DNA of 64,000 bases from Podospora pseudocomata (Eukaryota; Ascomycota; Sordariomycetes; Sordariales; Podosporaceae), in NCBI RefSeq assembly GCF_035222375.1, contig NC_085889.1, positions 3,410,001-3,474,000 of the forward strand. The letters are read 5' to 3'. The notes under the pieces were generated by a model that did not search any database, had not been told where the DNA came from, and worked only from the letters and a program-made list of their open reading frames with translations. Below, one piece after another: positions 45,089 through 55,362 of the stretch (position 1 is its first letter; the number at the start of each line of letters is the position of its first letter). The position numbers and the translations under genes are program-made.

Positions 45089-46768
45089 ATGCCTTCCACC
45101 GCTCTGCGCATGAAGACCCTCAGGGCCTACGCCAAATATGGCCAGAACGTGAGTAGTAAAGTAGAATAGCTCATCACTCATGTTACTCACACAAAACCCC
45201 CCAGTACGGCGCCCTCTTCACCCGCGCCTTCTCCCTCACCCCCCGCCGCTACGAGATCAACAAGATCTACCCCTCAGCCGCCGAAGCAATCAAGGACATG
45301 AAGCCCAACTCGACCCTCCTCTGCGGCGGCTTCGGCCTCTGCGGCGTCCCCGACACCCTCATCAACGAAGTCCACAACCGCCCCGACCTCACCGGCCTCA
45401 CCGCCGTCTCCAACAATGCCGGCACCGACACCTCGGGTCTCGGCAAGCTCCTTAAGACGAAGCAGGTCAAAAAGATGATCGCCTCGTACATTGGCGAGAA
45501 CAAGACGTTTGAAAAGATGTACCTCACCGGCGAGATCGAGCTCGAGCTCACACCGCAGGGCACCCTCGCCGAGCGTTGCGCCGCCGGCGGGAAGGGTATC
45601 CCCGCCTTTTACACCCCCGCTGCTTTTGGCACGGTGGTTCAGACGGGTGAGTTGCCTCTGAGGAACAAACCCGACGGTACACCGGATGAGTTTTCTTATC
45701 CGAAGGATGTGAAGGTTTTTAACGGCAAGAGCTACTTGCTTGAGCATGCGATTGCGGGTGATGTTGCTTTTGTCAAGGCGTACAAGGCGGACAGGCTGGG
45801 GAACTGCCAGTTCAGGCTGGCGGCTAACAACTTCAACGGAGCGATGGGGAGGAACGCAAAGATGACGATTGTGGAGGCGGAGAATATTGTTGAGCCGGGG
45901 GAGATTGCGCCTGAGGCGGTGCATTTGCCTGGGATTTATGTCCAGAGGGTGGTTCAGTCTACTGCGGAGAAGGGGATTGAGAAGTACACGTGGGCCAAGG
46001 ACCCCAACGAGGAGGCTGACCCCAAGGCTGCTGCTGCGTTGGGTAGCGGTGAGACGAGGGCGAAGAGGGAGATGATTGTTAAGAGAGCTGCCAAGGAGTT
46101 CAAGAATGGCATGTATGCCAACCTTGGTATTGGCATGCCTATGCTTGCTCCGGGTTTTGTGGGTGAGGATGTGGAGGTTATGCTCCAGAGCGAGAATGGT
46201 ATTCTTGGTCTTGGCCCTTACCCACGAAAGGGCGAGGAGGACGCCGATCTTATCAACGCCGGCAAGGAGACTGTCACCCTCCGCCCCGGTGCCTCTGTCT
46301 TCGGCTCTGAGGAGTCTTTCGGTATGATCAGAGCTGGCCGTATCAACCTCACCATTCTTGGTGCTATGCAGGTCAGCGCCAGCGGTGACCTCGCCAACTG
46401 GATGTTGCCCGGCAAGGTCAAGGGCTTCGGTGGTGCCATGGACTTGGTTTCCAACCCCGAGAAGACCAAGGTCGTCGTCACCATGGAGCACACCGACAAG
46501 AAGGGCAACCCCAAGATTGTCAAGCAGTGCGCCTTCCCCTTGACCGGCAAGGCTTGCGTCAGCCGTATCATCACTGAGCTCGTAAGTTTTCATCACCCCC
46601 CCCCTTAACTTACTAGATCCTAACAGTGTCCAACAGGGTGTCTTCGACGTCGACTTCGCCCACGGCCTCACCCTCATCGAGATCGCCCCCGGCGTCACCG
46701 TCGAGGAGATCAAGGCCAAGACCGAGGCACCCTTCCACGTTGCCGAAGACCTCAAGCCCATGCTCTAA
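45089..46768 (+). CDS. Succinyl-CoA:3-ketoacid-CoA transferase, mitochondrial
   Basis: Exons are 45089-45148, 45205-46581 and 46637-46768, giving 522 residues. The N-terminus ([20 protein letters not shown] then [17 protein letters not shown]) is basic and Ser/Arg-rich, fitting a mitochondrial presequence. The alpha-part shows [14 protein letters not shown] and [13 protein letters not shown]; a linker around 270-290 joins the beta-part, which shows [14 protein letters not shown] and [13 protein letters not shown], where the glutamate is the catalytic residue that forms the enzyme-CoA thioester. The enzyme moves CoA between succinyl-CoA and acetoacetate or related acids in the mitochondrial matrix; in filamentous fungi related enzymes also handle acetate or propionate CoA exchange. 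Codon use is strongly C/G-ending, suggesting high expression. A 495-codon antisense frame is a shadow. Confidence 0.95.
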
Positions 46769-47099
46769 GTCTGAGGATCGGGTGAGAGAGAAAAGTAGAG
46801 AAGAGCAGATTTCCTTAACATGTCTTGGGAAGGTGGTCGTTATGGGTTGGTTGGCTTGGGTAACCGAAAAGATTGAATGGGAATATGTGTATATATATAA
46901 TGCTGTATGTGTACATTGGGCATGGTTTTGGCTTGTCTTTTGTTAGGATCAAAAAATAGCAGGCCTTTTGGTTATCATTTTCTTTTCTTGCAAAATGTGG
47001 TAAAATCAAGGCTTTTGAGCACCTCATCTCTTATTCCGCGGCATACAAACAACATCTGTCTATCATATGACACCCCGGAGAACTTCATTTGGGAACAGC
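46769..47099. other. 3' flanks of convergent genes
   Basis: 331 bases between stop codons, with an AT-rich GTATATATATAA stretch near 46889. No other feature. Confidence 0.5.
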
Positions 47100-47720
47100 T
47101 CAAGCCTTACCCAACACATTCTCCGCCAAACTAACACTGGTACCCGTGTTATCCGGCTCAACAGCCACACTCTTCACCTTCCCGCCCTCAACAATAATCG
47201 TAAACCTCTTCGACCGCTCATTCCCAAAAATAGCCTTTCCATCCCACAACATATCAAGCGCCTTGGTGAACTCGCCAGACGGATCAGCCAGGAAGCGCAC
47301 CTATCATTCTTGTTAGCTCTTATAGGTCTCTTTTAGTTATCTGTTATCACGTACGTTCTCCCTCCCCTCGGGATTCAACACATCCCCCCAAGCCTTCATC
47401 ACAAAAACATCATTCACGCTCACCACCGCCACCTGGTCATACTCCTCCGCCTTGGGGTGGGCCAGAAACCCAGGCACATGCGTCGCTGAGCAGGCTGGCG
47501 AGAACGCGGCGGGGACACCGATGAGGATCATCTTGTTGAGCTTGGAGGCTTCATCGGCGAGGTTGACCTTGTTGCCGGGGGAGGACTCGTGGAGGATGGC
47601 GCCGACGTCGGGGAGGGGCTGGCCCGGCTTGATGAACCGGGTCGTGGTGGTAGAGAAAGCTCTAAGGGGGGTGGTAGCGGGGCGGAGGGCCGCGCGGGCG
47701 AGGGGGCGGAGGAGGGACAT
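47100..47720 (-). CDS. Peroxiredoxin, Prx5/Ahp1 type, mitochondrial
   Basis: Exons are 47720-47355 and 47300-47100, giving 188 residues. The start MSLLRPLARAALRPATTPLR followed by AFSTTTTRF is an amphipathic, Arg-rich mitochondrial presequence. An in-frame ORF extends upstream to 47873, but this ATG is preferred because the extension has no conserved character. The thioredoxin-fold core shows GVPAAFSPACSATHVPGF, where the cysteine near 78 is the peroxidatic residue, then VVSVNDVFVMKAWGD and WDGKAIFGNERSKRF, all typical of the Prx5 group. The enzyme reduces peroxides with thioredoxin or glutathione. The intron lies between GREN and VRFLADPSG. Neighbouring SCOT is also mitochondrial; a shared regulation is only a possibility. 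Confidence 0.93.
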
Positions 47721-48113
47721 CCTTGTGGTGATATTCAGTTGGAATTGGTGAGGTTTGTTAGGGGAAAGACTAGACCGGACCTTGGGGAGAGACAAGGTGC
47801 AATATGTACGGAGATTGGAACAGGCGGGAGAATATCGCTGTAACCGAGCGCGGAGCGGTAGACGTCGGGTCAATTGGAATTGGCGAGAGCAACTGGCGGG
47901 CGGGGGAGGGAGCTTTAGACGAATGACATCACCAGGGCCTTGTCAAAATACAGGGGTTGAAGGAAGCTTGGGCCATTCCGTGGGAGCACTTTCAGTTCTC
48001 AGGGTTACGGATACATCTCGACCAGATCAGTTCACCTTCAACCCTGGCCTTTTTCTAGGTACAAACACCTGCACGGAGGGTCCTCAAAGACTGCAAAGAC
48101 ACAATCTCAAGCA
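47721..48113. promoter_or_regulatory. Shared upstream region of peroxiredoxin and DUF167 genes
   Basis: 393 bases between divergent start codons; no supportable ORF, no specific operator recognised. Confidence 0.5.
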
Positions 48114-48533
48114 ATGATGGCCTCCCGCGCCATGTGGTACGTCGTCGGGACCAAGAAATCACCCCACGGCACCCTCTACATGCACTGCAATGTCAAGCCA
48201 GGAGCCAGCAAGAACCGCGAGGGTGTAGCTTCGGTGGGCGAAGATGCAGTGGAGATATGTGTAGCTGCACAAGCGAGAGAGGGAGAGGCCAATAAAGCAG
48301 TCATCAAGGTTCTCAGCGAGGTACTTCTGCGCCGAAAAGATAATCTGTTCGGATTGTTTCTGACACTGGCTTGACAGGTTCTTGACCTTCCCAAGTCCAA
48401 CCTGGAAATTACCCAGGGCCATAAATCGAGAAATAAGACTGTCGCCGTGATTGGGCCGTGGGTCAACTCTGGCGAGGAGGAGTGTCTCAAGCGGGTCAAG
48501 GATTATCTCGACAAGGCTGTGGAAGAGTCCTGA
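48114..48533 (+). CDS. DUF167 (YggU/UPF0235) family protein
   Basis: Exons are 48114-48320 and 48378-48533, giving 120 residues. Two ATGs are adjacent (48114, 48117) and a third lies at MWYV, so the exact start is uncertain. The family core is clear: [60 protein letters not shown]. The order [14 protein letters not shown] and GxxSRxK is the DUF167 signature, as in human C15orf40 and E. coli YggU. The fold is known from structures but the function is not. Its end is 158 bases from the stop codon of the convergent Dam1 gene. Confidence 0.9.
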
Positions 48534-48691
48534 CGGTCCAGATTTAGCATTGCTCCGCAACACTTGTCCAGCGACGTCGAATAAGACCCGAATGTTGGCA
48601 CACGCTATTACCGCAGAGGCGCATCCGTCTGACCGTTTCCACGCCATAGACACAAGCATAAGCCCTTCACGGCCATTTGATCCGCCAAGCG

Positions 48692-49415
48692 TCATCTTAC
48701 GCCACGGCCCCGACCTCGGGCAGTACTACTTGTCCCCCTTGTTCCTCGAGTACTACTACTTGCGCCACGCGCACCCCCTCTTGTCGTTCCTCCCCTCGTT
48801 GACGATGTTGTCCCCCTAGCCGAGGGCGGTGGTACTCGGGATGCGCGACCTGTTGCAGAGTATTTCGGGGCTGGCTTCTTGACGCTCGCTGGTTCGGCGA
48901 ATGATGTATCGGTTGTCCTAGACCCAAGTTAGCTGTCTGACATCTGCCATCTGATGTCTAGATACCCACATAAAAGTAGGGTCCCCATCAAAGCCATCAC
49001 TTGATTGCTGCTGCTGTTGCTGCTCTTGTAACTGTTGTTCCTGCTCCCGCGCCCTCATCCTCCTGAAACTCTCCGCCATTGGCCCCTCTGGAAAGTCTAC
49101 GCAGAAAGCATTCATGTTGAGCCCGTAGAGGAAACTGGCAAAACTCTCGCTAAAGCGCGCCAACGACTCGTGCATCAGCTGGAAGTGCATCATGTTCGCC
49201 TCGAGGTCGGCCATGGCATCGGAAAGCTCCGCAAAGGCGGGCTCGAATGCGTTGAGCGGGAAGGACGCATTATCGCCCTGGACACTAGATCGGGCTGATT
49301 CGCGAAACGAGGAGCGAGAGGAGGGTCGGAGAGGGGTTGTTGGTCTTCGTGATGTTGAACGGGGGCGCCGTTCTCTGTTGCCGTGTCTGTCTCTTTCCCT
49401 CTCGTCGGACGGCAT
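48692..49415 (-). CDS. DAM1: DASH complex subunit Dam1
   Basis: Exons are 49415-48970 and 48917-48692, giving 223 residues. The donor GTGGGT at 48969 is preferred over GTATCT four bases on because it joins DPTFM to TTDTSFAEP in frame. The conserved Dam1 helix is unmistakable: QLMHESLARFSESFASFLYG and LNMNAFCVDFPEGPMAESFR near 75-115. The N-terminus is Arg/Ser-rich (RRPRSTSRRPTTPLRPSSRS), a poly-Gln run lies near 133-140, and the C-terminus is RG/TS-rich (TRGGARGASSSTRGTRG). Dam1 is part of the fungus-specific DASH ring that couples kinetochores to spindle microtubules, and its basic tails are Aurora kinase targets in yeast. An upstream in-frame start at 49475 is less likely. Confidence 0.93.
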
Positions 49416-50304
49416 GGTGACGAGTGGTTGTTTATTTTGTTTTGTTTGAATTTGGACTTTGATGCCCGAATGCAAGCGGGGCTAGCTAGCAATGGGACGC
49501 GATGACGCGCTGGCGCTGGCCTTGTCAATTTGGTGCCCCGCCATCCCTCAAAAATGCGACACGTGCCACCTACGGCTAGAAGCGCTAAAACAGGCTGAGG
49601 CAGCCACTGAACGGGATGGCGGGGTTCAAGAGATGGAGATGTTCATGCAGGACAGGTTGGATATCTCGGAGGCACCGGCAAGACAGAGATGAGCTTTAGA
49701 AGACGGGAATTTCCCCTTTGATCCAAGCGGCGCGGCGGGCACCCAAAACTCTCCGAAAACCCGGTTCTTGAATCTAGGAGTATTGCCCTGTTCCTGCTGG
49801 TCAGCATTCCTGCAGTGCCCAGTTCCAATTTTCCAGGGGAGGCCCGAGGACCGGGTTTCCGTTGCTCGATATCGATGTCGTCGTACCCCGCTGCCAATTG
49901 ATGGCCCGTTTTCTTGCAAATTCCATACCGGCTTCCGCTCCGCTTCGTCCATCTTTGCCGTCTCTTCAACCCTTCCGTGTCCTTCCTGTGTCCGTCTCTC
50001 TTCCTTCCGGTCACCTCACTCCGAAATCACCTAGGATACCTCTGGAGTTTAGATGCCGGTGTAGGTAGTGTCACCTTTCAACGTAGGTACGTAACCACCC
50101 GCTGCGCCTCCACTTGTATCTACGATCTATCCTGCATTTAATATCATTTTTTTTATTTGCGCCCTGAGAGCTGACACGGCACGTCCGGGATAGCCAGGTC
50201 TCCTTCGCAAATCATTGTTCGGCCGTTTTCCGAGTTTGCTTGGCCTTGTTGGGTCTCTCCTGTTCAGCCGTGATCAGAGTGTGATCAAACCACCTGCTCG
50301 CCTT
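49416..50304. promoter_or_regulatory. Shared upstream region of Dam1 and Sec14-like genes
   Basis: About 890 bases between divergent starts. The Sec14-like frame is open from 50215 but only by a TTG, so the first ATG (50305) is taken. No other feature is supportable. Confidence 0.5.
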
Positions 50305-52255
50305 ATGCAGACCTCGCTGCTTTTTAGTGTCTCGCGGTCTGCTTCCTCCCGTATATTGTTATTCACGTCAAAAAAGGGTTTCGGTGTTTCTTCCGCGCAT
50401 CGTTGCATACGATTTAAGCAGGGCAATTCTTCAACGTCATCATCGCTCACCTCATTCAAACGTGACCTCACAAGCTCACCCAAGACTGAGAACTCACCTC
50501 TAGTCCAGCGGCAGTTTCAGCAAAGGCAACCTCTCCCGAGCTCAGCTTCAGCACTTTTACTCGCTGCCCTCACCGTCGGCTTAGTATACTCAGCTTACTA
50601 CTCCTACCACAAAACCTCATCCAAACCCACCTCTCACTCTGAACCTCTTCAAGACATCACCCCCGAAGACCTCACAGCCATGACCTCCGAACTCGCCGCC
50701 GGCCGCCCAGGCAACCTCACTTCGGAGCAGGAAGAGAAGCTCCGCCAGCTCTGGAAACTCATCTTCCAAGTGTGCCGCGTGGGGGAAGAAAACCAAGCTC
50801 CTGCTGCCAACGTCCCTCAGACAACAACCACTATTTCCGCTCCCCCAGCAGAGGAAGAAAAGAAAAAGTCCCGTATGACCTCCCTTTGGTCCCGCTCCAG
50901 CAAGGCCAACAAATCGGAATCTGACGCCGCGTCCACGACTTCTTCTACCGCCCTAACCACCGCCGCCGACGGCGCCCCTGTCAACATCCAGCTCTCCCTC
51001 GGATCAAAGGATGGGGAGGCAGACAAGTACGGGCAAACAAAGCACTTTTACGAAACGCTCCAATCCTACCCCCCCTCCGCAATTAGGGATACCATCTGGA
51101 GCATGGTCAAGCACGACCACCCTGATGCTTTGGTTTTGCGATTTCTCCGCGCTCGTAAGTGGGATGTGGAAAAGGCGTTGATTATGCTTGTGTCGACGAT
51201 GGCGTGGAGGGCGAAGGAGATGGATGTGGATGGAGATATCATGAAGAATGGGGAGCTGGAGGCGGTGGAGAAGAATGATGGGATTAGCAAGGACTTTTTG
51301 GCGCAGATAAGGAAGGGGATCAGTTATGTTCACGGATGTGACAAGCAGGGGAGGCCGTTGTGTTTTGTGAATGTGAGGTTGCACAAGGCGGGGGAGCAGA
51401 GCGAGGAGAGTCTGGAGAGGTATACGGTGTATTTGATTGAGACTTGTCGGATGTTGTTGAGGGGGGGGGTTGATACGGCGGTGAGTTTTTTTCGCAAGTT
51501 GGAAACAAGGGGGATGGGATTTAAAGGTGGTGGTGGTGGGTTGCATGCTGACGATGAAGGGGACCAGACGATTGTTTTTGACATGACGGGATTCTCGATG
51601 GCGAATATGGACTATACGCCTGTCAAGTTTATGATTAAGTGCTTTGAGGCTAATTATCCGGAGTGTTTGGGGACTGTGCTGGTTCACAAGGCTCCGTGGA
51701 TTTTTCAGGGTATGTCTTTTTTTTTTTTTTACACGATCCTCCTCTTTTATCGGTTGATACTTACGAAAAATAGGCATCTGGAAAGTCATCCGCGGCTGGC
51801 TGGACCCCGTCGTCGCCAACAAGGTGCACTTTACCAATAACGCCACCGAGATGCAAGAGTACATTCCCCTCAAGCACATCCCCAAGGACCTTGACGGGCA
51901 GGAGGACTGGTCCTACAAGTATGTCGAGCCGGTGACGGGTGAGAACGACAAGATGAAGGATACTGCCACGAGAGATGAGCTGTTGAGGCAGAGGGCGGAG
52001 CTTTACAAGCAATATGAGGAGGCTACGATGGAGTGGATCAAGACTGCGGATGCGGGGGTGAAGAAGAGGAGGGAAGAGATTGCGGACAAGATGAGGGAGG
52101 ATTACTGGAGGGTTGATCCGTATATTCGGGCGAGGAGTTATTATGACCGCACGGGGGTGCTGTTGCCGGGTGGTGAGGTGGATTGGTATCCGGGGGAGAA
52201 GAAGAATGGGGAGGTCAAGAAGGAGGCGGTCACTTCGCCGGATGATTTGGATTAG
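50305..52255 (+). CDS. Sec14-like CRAL-TRIO lipid-transfer protein
   Basis: Exons are 50305-51480, 51568-51709 and 51774-52255, giving 599 residues. Residues 1-60 are Ser/Arg-rich, and a hydrophobic helix (ALLLAALTVGLVYSAYY) lies near 82-100, so this form may be membrane-anchored or mitochondrial. A start at MTSELAAGRPGNLTSEQEEK would give a soluble form. The CRAL-TRIO N-terminal part shows ALVLRFLRARKWDVEKAL; the lipid-binding part shows ISYVHGCDKQGRPLCFVNVR, IVFDMTGFSMANMDYTPVKF and LVHKAPWIFQ joined to GIWKVIRGWLDPVV. Intron 1 (51481-51567) is 87 nt, a multiple of three with no stop, so its retention would insert 29 residues in the lipid pocket region. Intron 2 starts with a long T run. 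The protein should move phosphatidylinositol or similar lipids between membranes. Confidence 0.9.
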
Positions 52256-54041
52256 GGGGCTAGACGGCGACTGCTGGTGAGGAAGATGAGGAGGGGGAGG
52301 GAGGGGTGGAGGAGTTGTGTATAAGACAGATGATATATCCTAATTACTGAGTCGTTGTGTATAGAGTAGGTATGTTTTCATCTTGGAGAATGGTTAGGTA
52401 GTATATTACTTCCCTGCCAACAACAAAAAGTTTTAATCCTCATGTTTGTGTGGATCATGCCAAATTAGGAAGTTCGCTCAGGTAAGGTGTTTGACTCGAG
52501 GCCGGAGAAGGAGATTGCATTGGTGGCTGGGTAGGGTCGGCTGCGCACTCGCTGTCTAGCTTAACCTATCAATGGGTGGGCGCGGGTGGCGGCTTATTAA
52601 AAATAAAATAAAAACACGCTAGATGGAGTCTGAGGTGTCAGGGACGGGAAGGCTTATTGAAGTCGTCCGACGCCCGGTGAGCTCTTGTGCTCTGGCATTC
52701 TTGCTGGCTTTCATGATGTTGTAGTGATTATTTAGTTTAGTGGGCAGCGGTGAGTTGCTGTCCAAGCATGCATTGCCGTGGTGAGAGACACAGCCCTGCG
52801 TTGCCGGATGTTGCGAGTACGATCGGAGGGCAGTGTTCAGGAAGATCTTTGTGCTTATGAGCTCTGCCAGATAAGAAAGGGGTGTAGGCTGGGGGAAACG
52901 ATGCTTTGTATATCCCAGACAGGCCATGATGTTCATACCACTTATAGCCATTTAAATCGTAAATTACATAAAGCTCTGGCATTTGAGGGCTGGCTTGCTG
53001 CTTCTACCTGCCCGGTTTGTTGAGTCCCCCGCCAATAACGGCTGGTCAGTCTAAGGCGCTGGGTTTAGGCCGGAGTTCTTAGCTATGTGTATTTAAAGAC
53101 CTCTTCTTCGTGTGTGAGCGGTAACATACTGTAACATACTGGAATTCAGTAACACACCCCGAACCTAAGGTTGTCCCGACATGATCACACGCTTTTTGTG
53201 TCCTATATTGGAGTAACCAGAAAGACACTGTCTTTTATCGTAGCACTTTGCCGCAACGGCAGGTTGGGTTGTTTACAGTCCCGATCACATCGTGGCAGCC
53301 AACGAGCTCAATGTCACCAGCACGAGTGGTTACGCTATCCTAAAAACAGAGGTCTTGGGGACCATTTTCGATTTATCTGAGCTTATTCGGTGAGTGATTC
53401 AGATAGCAACCTGCCATTCACGAACATCTTGCCGGCAGCAGGCTAAGACACAGTCCTCAGAGTGAGGCTGCAAAAAGATGGCGTTTTCATCACACCATCC
53501 TCGACGATAGTGTGTCTTTCGAGGTTGATATGCATACTGCCGTGAGAAGAAGCGGGGCAGGCACCCGGTTGATTGGACTTGTATGCTTTTGATGATGCTG
53601 TGCAGCAGCGCCATAACATGTGTTATTAAGACATATGTAGTTCTGGGCGGTAGAGTGCATGCAAGTGCAGATAACCCACGTATGGTTGTCCAATCGAGCC
53701 TGAGGATTTCTTCGCCGGCGGGATGCCCAGAATGCTCTGGAGCTTGGTGGCGGCCGTGTAATGTGGCCGCGAGCCTTGCCATGGTGAGAAAAAGCTAGCT
53801 TGGGCGACAAGGCTCTGAGAAGGCGTCCGACAGTGGAGGTAAAAGGTCGCATTGGGTGTAGAATAATGGTGGGCGGTCTATATCTGCGCGGGGGGGAGGA
53901 GGATGTTCTGGGTAGGGTATAATAACGCGAGTTCCCATTTGAGTGGGTTGGGAGGATCAAGAATGCCTCGTCATTCTTCTCGTTCTCTCACTCCAAGTGC
54001 CTTATCTTATTAAGCTTACCCGGTATCTAGTTTCCACAAAG
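52256..54041. other. 1.8-kb gene-free stretch
   Basis: Frames of 60-156 codons on both strands (for example 52619-52982 minus, 53399-53960 minus) overlap each other and lack motifs or splice support. No RNA gene seen. Confidence 0.45.
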
Positions 54042-54349
54042 ATGGATGCCCAAGTCCCGCAGATGATCAGACAAGAGGTTGATAATTACAGGCTAGAATG
54101 GGAGAAACTCCGTGACTACCTTTATGCTTTGTTTCCAGAGTACACCGAATACATCGAACTTGAGGTGGGTCAAGGCTTTTCCATGCAGTCGGTTTGCCCT
54201 CTCTGCTTTCAGCTACCTTTTCTAACCCGGCTTGTGCGCAGACACATAGAAACGACGTCTATATCGCCTGGATCCCCAATGAATTGACACCAACCGAGAT
54301 GAACCATATTTACACCAATCTCAGGACGCGCAGGAAGAGGATTCGGTAA
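54042..54349 (+). CDS. Short protein of unknown function (76 residues)
   Basis: Exons are 54042-54164 and 54242-54349, with a 77-nt intron (gtgggt...gcgcag). The first exon encodes MDAQVPQMIRQEVDNYRLEW and continues to EYIELE; the second begins THRNDVYIAWIPNELTPTEM and ends with the basic tail RTRRKRIR. The product looks like an amphipathic helical protein with acidic middle and basic end. No family was recognised. Support comes from clean splice sites, preserved frame and balanced composition; either exon alone would be too short for ordinary gene calling. It may be a DNA- or protein-binding peptide, but this is a guess. Confidence 0.5.
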
Positions 54350-55362
54350 AAGGTTTAGGCCTGCGCCTTGCTGTGATATTAGGTTGATCAGGGGGGGGAT
54401 AAGCTCATGTGATGTGATGGTTTCGGAATTAATGACATCCGAGCTTTCTGTTGTATTTTGGAGAAACCTGTCTGGTGATTGGAATCTTCTCTGGATGTCA
54501 ATTTTGGGTGCGTAGGGTAGAAAGACAGGCAGACTTCTTGTGGGATGGGGGGAAGCCAGTGGGGCTGGCTGGTGTTAATTAGGCAGTGCTGCTGTGAATA
54601 AACCCCAAACTGCATAGGTATCTACCTACCTAGTCAAGATGAGCCTCATTTTAATACCATTTCCACTGACCATCTTAAATGTCAAGTGTCTATTTGACAG
54701 CTGTTGGCTGCTCAGAGTGCGCACTGATTATTTATTAAGGCTTGTTTTGTTTCAAATCGGATTGTATCACGTATTACGCCCCGTAACAAGGCGGACTGCC
54801 CGAGCTCTGGCGACTGTACCGATTTGGACTTCACCAAGTACCCAGCCCACATGCATGGAATGATCAATTTCCGAACAATTACCAACCAATGCCAAAATAT
54901 CTGCAGAGTCTTCACATTTCACATTTTCTGCTCAGAAGTCATGGAACTTATTGGTGATCCTATGGACCATATAACACGACATCCCTTCAATACCAATAGA
55001 CCTTGCCAGCTCACGGTCAGGTTGTACACCCAGCTTTTTTCCACGAATGCTGTGCACAAAAGTAGCCAACCCTTTCTGTTTGCAGCCGTGTCGGAGGCCA
55101 GACAGCTGGAAAATGCCTGGTTAACGTGTACAGCCACGGAACGCCGCTGTTTCCTTCGCCATCTTTATTTTGCTCTCCGGGCTCACTGAACATTTGGGGG
55201 GTAAACAACACAGCCGCGATGCGAATACTCAAAGTGCAATTACACCCGGCGAAGCAATCGCATCCCCTCAACCACTTCGTGTATAAGACCCCTCGTTGCC
55301 TCAGCCAGGTAAGAGTCTCCGTGGAAGAAGGCTATTAACTGCGCAACACACAAGCTTCTCAA
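54350..55362. other. 1-kb gene-free stretch
   Basis: Several 60-120-codon frames in different registers, none with motifs. The promoter of the CorA-like gene should lie at the right end. Confidence 0.45.

Noticed and set aside
45274-46761. 495-codon open frame antisense to SCOT
   Set aside because: Complement shadow of a strongly codon-biased gene; no domain, no own splice sites.
52619-53960. Several 80-156-codon minus-strand frames
   Set aside because: Mutually overlapping, no motifs, no supported introns.
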